A stretch of 64,000 nt of DNA. It comes from Melioribacteraceae bacterium. GTDB lineage: Bacteria > Bacteroidota > Ignavibacteria > Ignavibacteriales > Melioribacteraceae. The stretch is taken from the NCBI GenBank assembly GCA_016927595.1, contig JAFGMI010000003.1:40091-104090 (forward strand). Reading direction: 5' to 3'. Of the stretch, positions 28,279-38,300 are shown piece after piece. How positions within the stretch are numbered: position 1 is the stretch's first letter; each line of letters starts with the position of its first letter. The notes under the pieces were generated by a model, which saw nothing but the letters and a program-made list of their open reading frames with translations, was not told the origin of the DNA and made no database searches. A program made the translations under genes and the position numbers.

Positions 28279-28352
28279 TACACCCAGGAGGATTCGAACC
28301 CCCAACCTTTTGATCCGTAGTCAAACGCTCTATCCAATTGAGCTATGGGTGC
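28279..28352 (-). tRNA. tRNA-Arg (anticodon ACG)
   Basis: This is a 74-nt cloverleaf on the minus strand. The acceptor GCACCCA pairs with TGGGTGT (again G1:U72, A73). The anticodon stem TTTGA/TCAAA encloses the loop CTACGGA with anticodon ACG, and the T arm carries GGTTCGAATCC. CCA is not encoded. It is expected to carry inosine at position 34, made by TadA. It is about 80% identical to the neighbouring tRNA-Arg(TCG), which suggests local duplication. Confidence 0.95.
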
Positions 28353-28553
28353 ATAAGTAATATCTAAAATTTTAAAAATTAGAATGAGTATAATACAATA
28401 AAAAATATGTAAAGAACAAAAATAAACGGGGTCAAATATACAACAAAGCCTTTTCTAATTCAATCCTGCCGTTCTCAGATTTCAGTATGAAATATCGTTT
28501 TATTTTAAATCTTTAGCTATTATTTTCTAATTTATTTATAATATTTACTCAAA

Positions 28554-30707
28554 TTGAAAAGACCATCAGATTTTGTGGAAAACCGGAATAAACTAATTCA
28601 TTTTTACCCGCTGATTATAATTTGCATATCTGCAATTCTTATCGACATTTTATTTTATACGGGTTACTACGGCAGTGATGATAAATCCTATGTTTTATTT
28701 GCACATGAACTTTCCGAAGGGAATTTACCCATTAAAGTATTAGGTAACGGGGAATTCTTGAGTTCAACAGGCGAGACATTCGACTTTGGTGTTCTAAGGT
28801 TTGCATTTACAATACCGATAACCATTCTTTACTATTTTTCCCGAAGTGATATTTTTACGATGATTCAATTTGTGATACTGCTTCACATACTCATCATCAT
28901 CACCTCTTATAAACTAGGCAAACTAATTGGAGACAGTTTAACCGGATACAGCGCTGCACTTTTTGCATCATTTTCACCTCTGTTCTATATATACAGCGGG
29001 GCTCTGTTGCCTGATAATTCTGAAATACTGTGGCTTCTTCTTGCAATATATTACAGCATCAAAGTTAAAGGTAATAATAAATACCATTTTAATTTTATAA
29101 ATAAAGATGCTGCGCTTACCGGTCTTTTCCTCGGTTTATCTTACTCTTCTAAAATGAGTGCTTTAATAATGGTCTTACCAATAGGTGTTTATTTACTGAG
29201 AGTCGGGAATAACATATTTTCAACGAGAACAGCGAAAATTATAGCATCATTCGCATTAGGGTTCGCTGCTGTCATTATTGTCGAGACAATGATTATTTAC
29301 ATTTGCTTCGGGGACTTTTTTACGCGTTATGAAATCATTGCCGGTATGAAAGATCATTACTTAAGAAGAGCAGGTCAGCAGGGGATTACTATAAGCGAAA
29401 GGCTTCTCAGAATGTGGAGGATTTCAACAAAGCTCTACGAGCCATATTTTATTTACTTTTTCATTTTTATCCTGTTCTCGTTCCCTTTTCTGATGCGCAG
29501 AAAGCTTTACATCTGGTTTATTTTAATTTACGGTGTATTGTATAAAATTTTCGGAACTACCAATTTTTCAGCTTATGCCCCGCCTGTACTTCAAACAAGG
29601 TACTTCGCGTTTTCGGTACCTCTATTCGGAATTTGTACGGGATTATTGCTGGGAAAGATAATACAATTATTGAAAGGAAATAATTACAAACAAATATTAA
29701 ACGTTATCGCTGCAGGAGTTTTTGCGGGTGTTACTTTTGTAAACATAAATTATAACCTTGATGATTCTGGTCAGATTTACAGGGCTCCGATGCTGCAGAG
29801 TTTTAACAATGCTTATAATTCGCTCCGTCATTACGATATTGGTGCAAACATTATAGTGAGTGATACCTGTATGCACTGGCTTTATCCGGTTCTTGCCGTT
29901 ACTGATAGAGATTATTACAACAAACTAACAATTAATAAAGGTGCGTATAAAGAGGATGAATTTACATATTACATCGGTTCGGAAATGTATGATTTGAATG
30001 AGAATAAACTTGCACAATTATTTGAATCCGCAGGTAAGCCGCGAACAGTTAAATTCCTGGATATGTTCCACCCGGACAGGAATACTTATGAAAAATACAA
30101 AAAATCAATTACCAGTTTATTTATTCCCCGCAGCCCGCAGCTGCGAAATGAAAATATTTATCATAATCAAAGATTATTTATTATAGTTGCCGATACTGCT
30201 TCAAGCGATTTGAATATGACGGAACAAATTAAGAAGTCTCTACAGGACTACATAGTATTTTATAATATGAGTAACTATGATGATGTAAAGATTTCAAAAG
30301 ACCCATTAAGTCATTTGATAGAATGGGGAAATTATAATGGAGAAAGAGAAATATTTATTAATAGTTTTGATTATGGTTTGCATAATCTGCCACCCGGCAA
30401 CCGCATGCTGGGAAGTCTCGATTCAACCCATAGCCATTTTAATTTCACCATGAGATTTGAGAACATTTATATGTATGATATCGGGGTGCAGGTGAGAATT
30501 TATTTGTTTGATGATTACATGGAAGTAAAATCAGGTATGATCGATTTTGATCTGATCGGAGGTGAAAACAGGACTATTAATTTATCAGTAAATAATGATG
30601 CTTCTGCTGTGGCAAAAAATTACAGACTTCAACTCTTTATCAGGAATTATTCGAACCAAGTTGGTAAATTGTTATTCGATAATTATAATGTGACATCATA
30701 TAAGTAG
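28554..30707 (+). CDS. GT39-like membrane glycosyltransferase
   Basis: The protein has 717 residues. The first ~430 contain about ten membrane helices, and the remaining ~280 form a soluble, beta-rich, probably periplasmic domain. After the first helix lies an Asp pair in YYGSDDKSYV (D42-D43), where GT39/ArnT-type GT-C enzymes carry their acidic catalytic motif. GT-C enzymes use polyprenyl-phosphate sugars as donors, which the DPM1-like GT2 encoded next could provide. The start is TTG at 28554. It is the first of a four-gene surface-glycan set; the sugar and acceptor are unknown. Confidence 0.75.
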   Translation: MKRPSDFVENRNKLIHFYPLIIICISAILIDILFYTGYYGSDDKSYVLFAHELSEGNLPIKVLGNGEFLSSTGETFDFGVLRFAFTIPITILYYFSRSDIFTMIQFVILLHILIIITSYKLGKLIGDSLTGYSAALFASFSPLFYIYSGALLPDNSEILWLLLAIYYSIKVKGNNKYHFNFINKDAALTGLFLGLSYSSKMSALIMVLPIGVYLLRVGNNIFSTRTAKIIASFALGFAAVIIVETMIIYICFGDFFTRYEIIAGMKDHYLRRAGQQGITISERLLRMWRISTKLYEPYFIYFFIFILFSFPFLMRRKLYIWFILIYGVLYKIFGTTNFSAYAPPVLQTRYFAFSVPLFGICTGLLLGKIIQLLKGNNYKQILNVIAAGVFAGVTFVNINYNLDDSGQIYRAPMLQSFNNAYNSLRHYDIGANIIVSDTCMHWLYPVLAVTDRDYYNKLTINKGAYKEDEFTYYIGSEMYDLNENKLAQLFESAGKPRTVKFLDMFHPDRNTYEKYKKSITSLFIPRSPQLRNENIYHNQRLFIIVADTASSDLNMTEQIKKSLQDYIVFYNMSNYDDVKISKDPLSHLIEWGNYNGEREIFINSFDYGLHNLPPGNRMLGSLDSTHSHFNFTMRFENIYMYDIGVQVRIYLFDDYMEVKSGMIDFDLIGGENRTINLSVNNDASAVAKNYRLQLFIRNYSNQVGKLLFDNYNVTSYK

Positions 30708-30711
30708 TGAT

Positions 30712-31806
30712 ATGTATAATAATAAAAGCGTTGCTGTTGTAGTCCCGGCATACAACGAAGAAAAGCAGATAGGACTGGTTTTATCATCAATACCTGATTA
30801 TGTAGACCGTATAATCGTAGTTGACGACTGCTCTATAGACAAGACAGTTGAAGTTGTCAGGAGAGATATTGCAAATTCCGGTATCAATCCGACTAATATA
30901 AATAGAAAACAAGTTGAGTCGATTAAGAGTTTCTATAACAAAGCTGATTTAATTCTTGCCGAAATAAACGAAAAGGAATCTAAGTATTTTTCAGAACAGC
31001 ATGATACTGAGTCCAGTGATAAATCGAGAATAGTATTGATCAGACACAAAATTAATGCAGGAGTAGGGGCAGCAATTGCGTCCGGTTATAAGTGGTGTAA
31101 AGATAACGGCATCGATTGCGCTGCTGTAATGGCTGGTGATGCACAGATGGACCCCGGGGAACTTGAACAAATAATTAAACCTGTTCTGCTTGAGGGAATT
31201 GACTATGTAAAAGGGAACAGACTCAGGCATCAGAGTTCATGGCATATTATCCCTAAAACAAGATTTTTCGGTAATTCCATTTTATCAATTTTGACGAAAA
31301 TTGCTTCCGGTTACTGGCATGTTTCCGATACTCAGACCGGGTTTACCGCGATTTCAAATGCGGCTTTAAATGCAATTCCCCTGTATAAAATTTACAAAAG
31401 ATACGGTATGCCGAATGATATTTTGGTAAAACTTAATATTGCTTTCTGCACCTTAAAAGAAGTGAATATCAAACCCGTTTATAATGTTGGTGAAAAGTCT
31501 AAGATGAAACTAATAAAAGTAATACCAGGATTATCATTATTGTTAATCAGGTGTTTCTTTCAAAGACTCTGGGTAAAATACCTCTTCAAAGATTTTCATC
31601 CTCTTTTTTTATTATATCATTTTGCATTTCTGCTGGGATTAGCATGTATCCCTTACGCCAAAAAGGTTATAGATGCATTCATAACCGGCACTACTTTGAA
31701 TTACGAGCCTTTGCTGGCTTTCCTGTTCCTTTTTATCAGCGGTTTCCAGTCATTTCTTTTCGCAATGTGGATGGATATTCAGGATAATGAACGACTTTAT
31801 AAATGA
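30712..31806 (+). CDS. DPM1-like family 2 glycosyltransferase
   Basis: This 364-residue GT-A enzyme has VVPAYNEEKQI and IIVVDDCSID (D38-D39) at the nucleotide site and MAGDAQMDP near 140-148. DTQTGFTAI follows in the acceptor region, and there are two C-terminal membrane helices. It is close to dolichyl/undecaprenyl-phosphate mannosyl- or glucosyltransferases, which load lipid carriers for GT-C enzymes. Between the two halves of the Rossmann domain (about 48-108) it has an insertion of ~55 polar residues that the short family members lack. It starts 4 bp after the GT-C gene. Confidence 0.85.
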   Translation: MYNNKSVAVVVPAYNEEKQIGLVLSSIPDYVDRIIVVDDCSIDKTVEVVRRDIANSGINPTNINRKQVESIKSFYNKADLILAEINEKESKYFSEQHDTESSDKSRIVLIRHKINAGVGAAIASGYKWCKDNGIDCAAVMAGDAQMDPGELEQIIKPVLLEGIDYVKGNRLRHQSSWHIIPKTRFFGNSILSILTKIASGYWHVSDTQTGFTAISNAALNAIPLYKIYKRYGMPNDILVKLNIAFCTLKEVNIKPVYNVGEKSKMKLIKVIPGLSLLLIRCFFQRLWVKYLFKDFHPLFLLYHFAFLLGLACIPYAKKVIDAFITGTTLNYEPLLAFLFLFISGFQSFLFAMWMDIQDNERLYK

Positions 31807-31818
31807 GATAATAAAATA

Positions 31819-33837
31819 ATGTGCGGGATTTTCGGTTTAACTCTGAAAAACAACGATAAATTCGATTCAGGTTCTGCGATAAGAATTATAAAGGATTTGT
31901 TTCTTCTTTCTGAATCAAGAGGTAAAGAGGCTTCGGGAATAGCTGTTATGTCAGAAGAAGACATCTCGATTCTGAAATCACAGCTTACCGCTAAAAAATT
32001 TATTAAAACAGATTCTTTCAATTCACTGATCAATTCTTATAACTCAACTAATAAATTTAATGCTATTATAGGGCATTCACGATTGGTTACCAGCGGATAC
32101 GAGCATATTGATTCAAATAATCAGCCGGTAAGTAATGATGATATTGTAACGGTGCACAACGGAATTATCGTGAATCACAAAAAAATATTCCATGAGATTA
32201 ATGCTGTACCTAAAACGGAACTCGATAGTGAAATTATACCCGCATTTATTTCAAATTCAATTAACTCTGGGAAATCATATCTGGATAGTATCGTTTTATT
32301 ATTCAGAATAATCAAGGGTATGACATCGGTAGCGTTACTAAGCAGCAAAAACAGATATCTGGTACTGGCTACAAACAACGGTAGTCTTTATTATGCAATA
32401 AATAAGTACGACAGCTCTTTAATATTCGCATCTGAAAAATATATTTTAACCGAACTGTCGGTGAAAAGAAAACATTTAATTGATTTCACTGCCAAAGAAG
32501 TTAGTCAGATTGAAGCAAATCATATATACGTCCATGACATTAGCAGCGGAGTAAATAAGTTATTTAAATTTGATGATGATATTGCTGAGCCGTTAAATAC
32601 AAGCAACAGGGAAAGTCTGGAAATAAAAACACTGAATGTAAAAGAAAAATCTGATGACAGCTACATTAATACAAGTTTTGAATATTTTGTTAAAAAAGTT
32701 CCGGACAGTTTTGAAAAGATTTTTTATGAACGACAGAGACTTAACAGACAGCTTAAAAGATGCACACAATGTATATTGCCGGAGACTGTTCCCTATGTAG
32801 AATTTGATGAGGAGGGAGTTTGTAATTTCTGCCGTAATTACAAAAGGATAGAACTAAGATCCGAAAACGAATTAAAGAGAACTATTTTTTCAAATAAGTA
32901 CTTATCTATTGGGGCAGACTGCTTACTACCATTCAGCGGCGGCAGAGACAGCAGTTATGTTATGCATTATGTTGTAAAGAAGCTAGGAATAAAACCGATA
33001 GCGTTTTCCTATGACTGGGGGATGATTACCGATCTGGCGCGGAGGAACCAGTCCAGACTGTGCGGCGAACTTGGGGTAGAGCATATTATGGTTTCTGCGG
33101 ACATAAGAAGAAAAAGAGAAAACATAAAAAAGAACGTAACTGCATGGTTAAGAAACCCGAAACTTGGGATGGTACCGTTATTCATGGCAGGTGACAAGCA
33201 GTACTTCTATTACATCAATTTGTTATTAAGGCAAAACAATCTAAATGTTTCAATTTTAGGTGAAAATCTTTTGGAAACGACCAACTTTAAATCCGGATTT
33301 GCAGGGATCCATCCGAATCTTGATAAATCTGACACTTATTCACTCAGAATGACCGATAAAATGAAATTAGTAATGTTCTATGCATCCGAATTTCTCAAAG
33401 TACCATCCTATTTAAATAGTTCCCTGTTCGACACGTTTGGTTCTTTTAAGTCCTATTACATAACCAAGCATGAAAACATAAATCTTTTCAACTATATTCA
33501 GTGGGATGAAAGCAAGATTATAACAACGTTAAAGAGAGAGTATGATTGGGAAAGTGATCCCGGCACAAAATCTACATGGCGCATCGGGGATGGTACGGCG
33601 GCATTTTACAACTATATTTATTATATGTTAGCGGGTTTCACAGAACACGATACATTCAGAAGTAATCAAATTCGTGAGGGTATGATCAGCAGGGGAAAAG
33701 CATTGGAGAACGTATCGGAGGAAAACCTGCCGAGATGGGATTCTCTTCAATGGTATTTCAACACAATTAAAATGGATTTCCGTGAAGCAATAGAAATTGT
33801 GAATAAAACCGGATTCCTTTATATGGATAAAATCTGA
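31819..33837 (+). CDS. Fused class II glutaminase and N-acetyl-sugar amidotransferase
   Basis: The protein has 672 residues in two enzymes. Residues 1-~260 are an Ntn (class II) glutamine amidotransferase: Cys2 in MCGIFGLTL, GHSRLVTSG, VHNGIIVN and LDSEI all match the GlmS/PurF/AsnB-type site. Residues ~310-672 match the WbpG/WbuX sugar amidotransferase family: two CxxC pairs (CTQCILPE ... GVCNFC), the PP-loop ATPase motif PFSGGRDSSY near 372-381 and LGENLLETTNFKSGF. This half adenylates a sugar amide and accepts ammonia to give an acetamidino group. WbpG normally takes ammonia from a separate HisH-like class I partner; here the ammonia source is built in. It belongs to the glycan set beside the flippase. 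Confidence 0.88.
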   Translation: MCGIFGLTLKNNDKFDSGSAIRIIKDLFLLSESRGKEASGIAVMSEEDISILKSQLTAKKFIKTDSFNSLINSYNSTNKFNAIIGHSRLVTSGYEHIDSNNQPVSNDDIVTVHNGIIVNHKKIFHEINAVPKTELDSEIIPAFISNSINSGKSYLDSIVLLFRIIKGMTSVALLSSKNRYLVLATNNGSLYYAINKYDSSLIFASEKYILTELSVKRKHLIDFTAKEVSQIEANHIYVHDISSGVNKLFKFDDDIAEPLNTSNRESLEIKTLNVKEKSDDSYINTSFEYFVKKVPDSFEKIFYERQRLNRQLKRCTQCILPETVPYVEFDEEGVCNFCRNYKRIELRSENELKRTIFSNKYLSIGADCLLPFSGGRDSSYVMHYVVKKLGIKPIAFSYDWGMITDLARRNQSRLCGELGVEHIMVSADIRRKRENIKKNVTAWLRNPKLGMVPLFMAGDKQYFYYINLLLRQNNLNVSILGENLLETTNFKSGFAGIHPNLDKSDTYSLRMTDKMKLVMFYASEFLKVPSYLNSSLFDTFGSFKSYYITKHENINLFNYIQWDESKIITTLKREYDWESDPGTKSTWRIGDGTAAFYNYIYYMLAGFTEHDTFRSNQIREGMISRGKALENVSEENLPRWDSLQWYFNTIKMDFREAIEIVNKTGFLYMDKI

Positions 33838-33838
33838 A

Positions 33839-35119
33839 ATGATTACTAAACTGTTTGGGGAGCTCCCTTTATCAGATAAATTTAAATCAGATACAGTGTT
33901 GAACGTCGTATCACTGGGATTATTTGGACTTACGGGATTAGTGCTCTCATTTTTAATTTCTAAGTTTTATAACCCCGGTGTGTTAGGCATTTTTAATATA
34001 AATTTTGCACTTCTGATAATTCTATCGCAGATAGCTGGTGGTGGAATACATTATTTCTCACTTGTTAAAGTTGCTGAACTTCAAGGGGATAAAAATGCCC
34101 AGTTGAAATTAATTAGTTCTTCTTTGCTCTCGGTTTTACTTGTTGCTGGTATAATTACTTTATTATTATTCCTGATTAGGAACTGGTTCAGCTTTCTTTA
34201 TGACCATCAGCATACAACATTTACCATAATATTTATACTGCCCGGGATTTTCTTTCTGGCAGTAAATAAAGTTTTATTGTCATACTTTAACGCTCTTCAA
34301 AAAATGAAGATATTTGCTTTAGCAAATATTATAAGAGCTGTTACAATTTTTGCGGGATTTTCGGTATTTCTGAGCATGGAATTAAGTGGTGAAATTCTGA
34401 TTGTTTTATTCAGTTTATCTGAACTGCTTGTTTTTATTACCTTCATCTGGATTATACGAGAAATATTCACTTCATTATCGCTGACCGTCGATCAATTTAA
34501 ATCTAATTTGTTATACGGAGTTAAAGCTCTTTCCGGTTCAATCTTCTTCGATGCAAATACAAAGGTGGATATTATAATGCTCGGGTTGATGGTAAGCGAC
34601 AGGGAAGTCGGGCTCTATAGTCTGCCGGCTTTAATGATAGAGGGATTTCATCAGTTACCCATTGTACTGCGCAATATGATAAATCCAAAGTTGACCAGAA
34701 TAATCAGGCACCAGACCAGGTCAGATTTAGTTGAATTTATCTCGACAGGCAAGAGTCTTGTTTATAAATTCCTGATGCCGATTGGAATATTTACAATACC
34801 ATTGTTATACCTTGCAATAAAAATATTAAATATTAATGAAGAATATTATCTTTCGCTTTACCCTTTGCTGATACTGCTTGCGGGAAGTCTGGTTAGCGTA
34901 GGTTACCAGCCTTTTATTATGGTCTTAAATCAGGCGGGGAAACCTTTTCAACAGTCAATAATTTATTTTTTAGTTTTCATTTTTAATGTGATTATGAATG
35001 CAGTCTTAATTCCCTGGCTTAGTTACATTGGTGCGGCTATTGCAACATCACTATCGTTTATTTTAATTGTTATATTATTGAAAATTTACTGCAGACGATT
35101 TTTACTGATTAAAATTTGA
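33839..35119 (+). CDS. Wzx-like polysaccharide flippase
   Basis: The protein has 426 residues and about 12 membrane helices spread evenly through the sequence. It begins with a short cytoplasmic stretch and the helix VVSLGLFGLTGLVLSFLIS followed by KFYNPGVLGIFNI, the usual start of oligosaccharide flippases in the MOP superfamily. The sequence ASGSIFFD-like ALSGSIFFDANTKVDIIMLG near 245 is also typical. It would move a lipid-linked glycan across the inner membrane. The ATG sits one base past the stop of the amidotransferase gene, so it is part of the same unit. Confidence 0.85.
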   Translation: MITKLFGELPLSDKFKSDTVLNVVSLGLFGLTGLVLSFLISKFYNPGVLGIFNINFALLIILSQIAGGGIHYFSLVKVAELQGDKNAQLKLISSSLLSVLLVAGIITLLLFLIRNWFSFLYDHQHTTFTIIFILPGIFFLAVNKVLLSYFNALQKMKIFALANIIRAVTIFAGFSVFLSMELSGEILIVLFSLSELLVFITFIWIIREIFTSLSLTVDQFKSNLLYGVKALSGSIFFDANTKVDIIMLGLMVSDREVGLYSLPALMIEGFHQLPIVLRNMINPKLTRIIRHQTRSDLVEFISTGKSLVYKFLMPIGIFTIPLLYLAIKILNINEEYYLSLYPLLILLAGSLVSVGYQPFIMVLNQAGKPFQQSIIYFLVFIFNVIMNAVLIPWLSYIGAAIATSLSFILIVILLKIYCRRFLLIKI

Positions 35120-35167
35120 GATAAATCGTTTTCTTAAATACTTAATATTAAATAATAAAAATTAGTA

Positions 35168-35193
35168 AATAATTTAAATTATTGTATTTTTTT
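35168..35193 (+). terminator. Weak AT-rich terminator candidate
   Basis: AATAATTTAAATTATT at 35168-35183 is a perfect palindrome; after GTA it is followed by a run of seven T (35187-35193). The stem is made only of A and T, so it would be weak. It sits between the flippase gene and the promoters for the next gene, as a terminator should. Confidence 0.35.
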
Positions 35194-35194
35194 C

Positions 35195-35223
35195 TTGACA
35201 AGATCATTCAACATCCTTATTAT
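35195..35223 (+). promoter_or_regulatory. Upstream sigma-70 promoter of the T9SS protein gene
   Basis: TTGACA at 35195-35200 and TATTAT at 35218-35223 with a 17-bp spacer, a near-consensus sigma-70 promoter. It lies 137 bp before the chosen ATG at 35360. Confidence 0.6.
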
Positions 35224-35265
35224 TACACACCAGCCAAAAATGGTCGTGTCCAAATTATAATTGAC

Positions 35266-35294
35266 TTGACTAAAAATACACGATGTCTTATATT
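35266..35294 (+). promoter_or_regulatory. Proximal sigma-70 promoter of the T9SS protein gene
   Basis: TTGACT at 35266-35271 and TATATT at 35289-35294 with a 17-bp spacer. The predicted start near 35301 gives a leader of about 60 nt. Together with the site 71 bp upstream it makes a tandem pair, suggesting strong or dual control. Confidence 0.6.
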
Positions 35295-35359
35295 AGATAG
35301 TGTATTCTCCCAGCCACTGCTATTTGACATTTAATCAATAATCATAAGTGGGGTATCTT

Positions 35360-38300
35360 ATGAAACAGATTTACAAACTGTTGATGCTGTTCATTTTTGT
35401 CGCATCAACAACACTCCTTGCAGATGATCCATACGCAACTAATCTTGCTATAAGTGGAATCAGTTCTGAAGGACAAACATTAACCGGCTCTTATCTCTAC
35501 GGTGACATCGACGGAGATGCCGAAGCCGGTACAGTTTTCAAGTGGTGGAGAAGTGCAACTAAAGACACCTCTGCTGGTGTTGCTTTGGATACTGCCATTA
35601 CTCAGGCATTAACCGCTGCTGAAATCGGTAACTACATCGGTTTTTCGGTTAAACCGAAAAATGCTACAGATGATTTCGGTGCAGTATATATTGTATGGAC
35701 CACTACACAGGTTACAGCAAATCAGGCTCCTGTCGCTTCTGCTGTTAATTTTACAGGTCAATTATCGTACGGCGCTCAACTGACAGGATCATACACTTAT
35801 TCAGATTTTGAAAACGATGCCAAAGGGACATCTACGTTTCAATGGAGAGTTGCTAACGATGCTTCCGGAACAGGTGCAGTAAATGCGACCGGTACAGGTG
35901 CAACTACGTTAAACTACACCGTAGCTTTAGCGGATGTTGGAAAATACCTTGCATTGCAGGTTACACCTGTTGCCAGTGCCGGAACAACTCCGGGTACTGC
36001 CGCACTTAGTGCTTACAAAGGACCTATTGGTAATAACCAGGCTCCAACTGCCAATAATGTTAATATCACCGGTAATCCGAACAAAACACAGCAGCTTACC
36101 GGCGGTTATACATACTCAGATGCTGAAGGTGACCTTGAGGGCACATCCACATATCAGTGGTATGTTGCCAATGATGCATCAGGAGGCGGACGTGCAGCAG
36201 CTACCGGCGTGGGTAATACCACTACATTATATACAGTTGCTACCGGAGATGAAACTAAATGGGTCCAGTTTGAAGTAGTTGTAGTCGCATCGACTGGAAC
36301 GTTCACCGACGGAACAAAATATGTAAGTCCCTATGTTCAGATCGTTAACGATCCACCGACTTTTGCTAATGCTTCATATACACCTAATACCAGTCTGAAT
36401 GCTGGCGATGCATTAACCGGTTCTACTGGTGCCTTCAACGATCTTGACGGCGATGGTGCTGGTGTACATACTTATCAGTGGTACAGATCAGATACTCCTG
36501 GTGGGTTGAATAAAATTGCTATTCCATCTGCAACAACGACGAGTTATACATTAACAAACAACGATGTTGGTAAATATATCAGTTTCGGTGCTACTCCGGT
36601 AGCAGCTTCGGGTGCTTCACCGGGTAGTGAAGTCGAAAGCGCTTTAGCCGGTCCTGTTGGAAGTTATCCATTAACTATTCCGACTTTATCAGCTCCTGCA
36701 AATCTGGCTGTTGATCAATCATTAACGCCAACCTTCAGTTTTGCCGGCGGCGGTGCTAATACGGTTAAATATCAATTCCAGTTAGCTACAGATCAGTTTT
36801 TTGTAAACATTATTGATGATGACGCCACAATTGCTTACACAGGTGCTACTATTAATGATGTTTACGACGGACCTGCTTTATCGAATAATACAAAATATTA
36901 TTGGAGGGTAAGAGCATATAACGATGTTGCCGCAGGTGGTCCATTCTACAGCCCTTGGTCCACAATATGGTCATTTACAACATTGCAAAATATTACTCCT
37001 AGTCTTTCTTATCCTATTGCAAATGCGACTGTATATACGGCTTCTCCGACTGTATACTGGTATGTTACGGCTTTTGTACCCGGTATGACATATGATGTTT
37101 ATTGGAGAGTTTCACCGGCAGGCGGATGGAGTTCTCAAACCGGATTGGGTTCAACTAATTACACAATTACCAATTTATCTCCCGGCGAAACATATGATTG
37201 GTATGTTGTTGCTCATAACGGTTCCAATAATGCAACATCAGCAACTGAACAGTTTACTATAGACGGCTCTGTAGCTGGTGCTGCAATTGTGCCAACGCCA
37301 TCTTATCCGACTGCAGGCGTGGCTGTATACACTTTAACGCCGTCTCTTCACTGGTACCTGGGCGTTTATGCAACAGGTTTAATATATGACGTTGATGTTG
37401 CAACCGATAACTCGTTCTCAAATATAATTTACTCGGTGTCAGGTATTTCAACTCTCTCTACTACAACAATACCGTTAAGCCCATCAACTACATACTACTG
37501 GAGAGTGAGATCGAAGAGTGGCGCTACAACATCAGGATGGTCTGCTACTTCTTCATTTATAACGACCGCGAGTGCTAATGGCAGCGTTGTCGTGCCAGTG
37601 CCCAGTTATCCGATCGGCGGTCCATTGGTATATACCACACAGCCGACACTGAACTGGTATCTGGGAACATATGCAACAGGTTTGACATATGAAGTTCAGG
37701 TTGACGATGATATCAACTTTACAACACCCGATCATACCAACAGCGGCATTACTACATTGTACGATGTTGTGACAGGCGGCTTATCAGAAGGTGTAACCTA
37801 TTACTGGAGAGTAAGATCATCCAACGGAATCATAAATTCAGCATGGTCACCGGTTAATTCGTTTACTATATACACTTCCACTGTAGTTGCCGGGATGGGA
37901 ACACCTATACTTACATTCCCGATTGGCGGTGCAACACTGATCAATAATTCACCGCAGCTATTCTGGTATACTCTCGGAGCTACTTCTAACTACGAATATG
38001 ATCTTAAAGTATCAAAATATCCTGATCTAAGTTCGCCTGATATTGATCTGAACGGCGGATCAAGACTAACAACCAATTATTACAATGCAACAGGTTTAAC
38101 TTACGGTGTAACATATTACTGGGCAGTCAGAGCATACAACTCAGTTACAACAACTTACTCGGATTGGTCTACAACCGAAAGTTTTGTAACACCACCTGCT
38201 TCAGCCAGCCCGATAATTGTTCCGAATCCTGGTTCTCCGGTTGCAGGGGTTACTGTAGAGGGCGAACCGCAATTATCATGGTTCCTGCCCGCAGCCGCTG

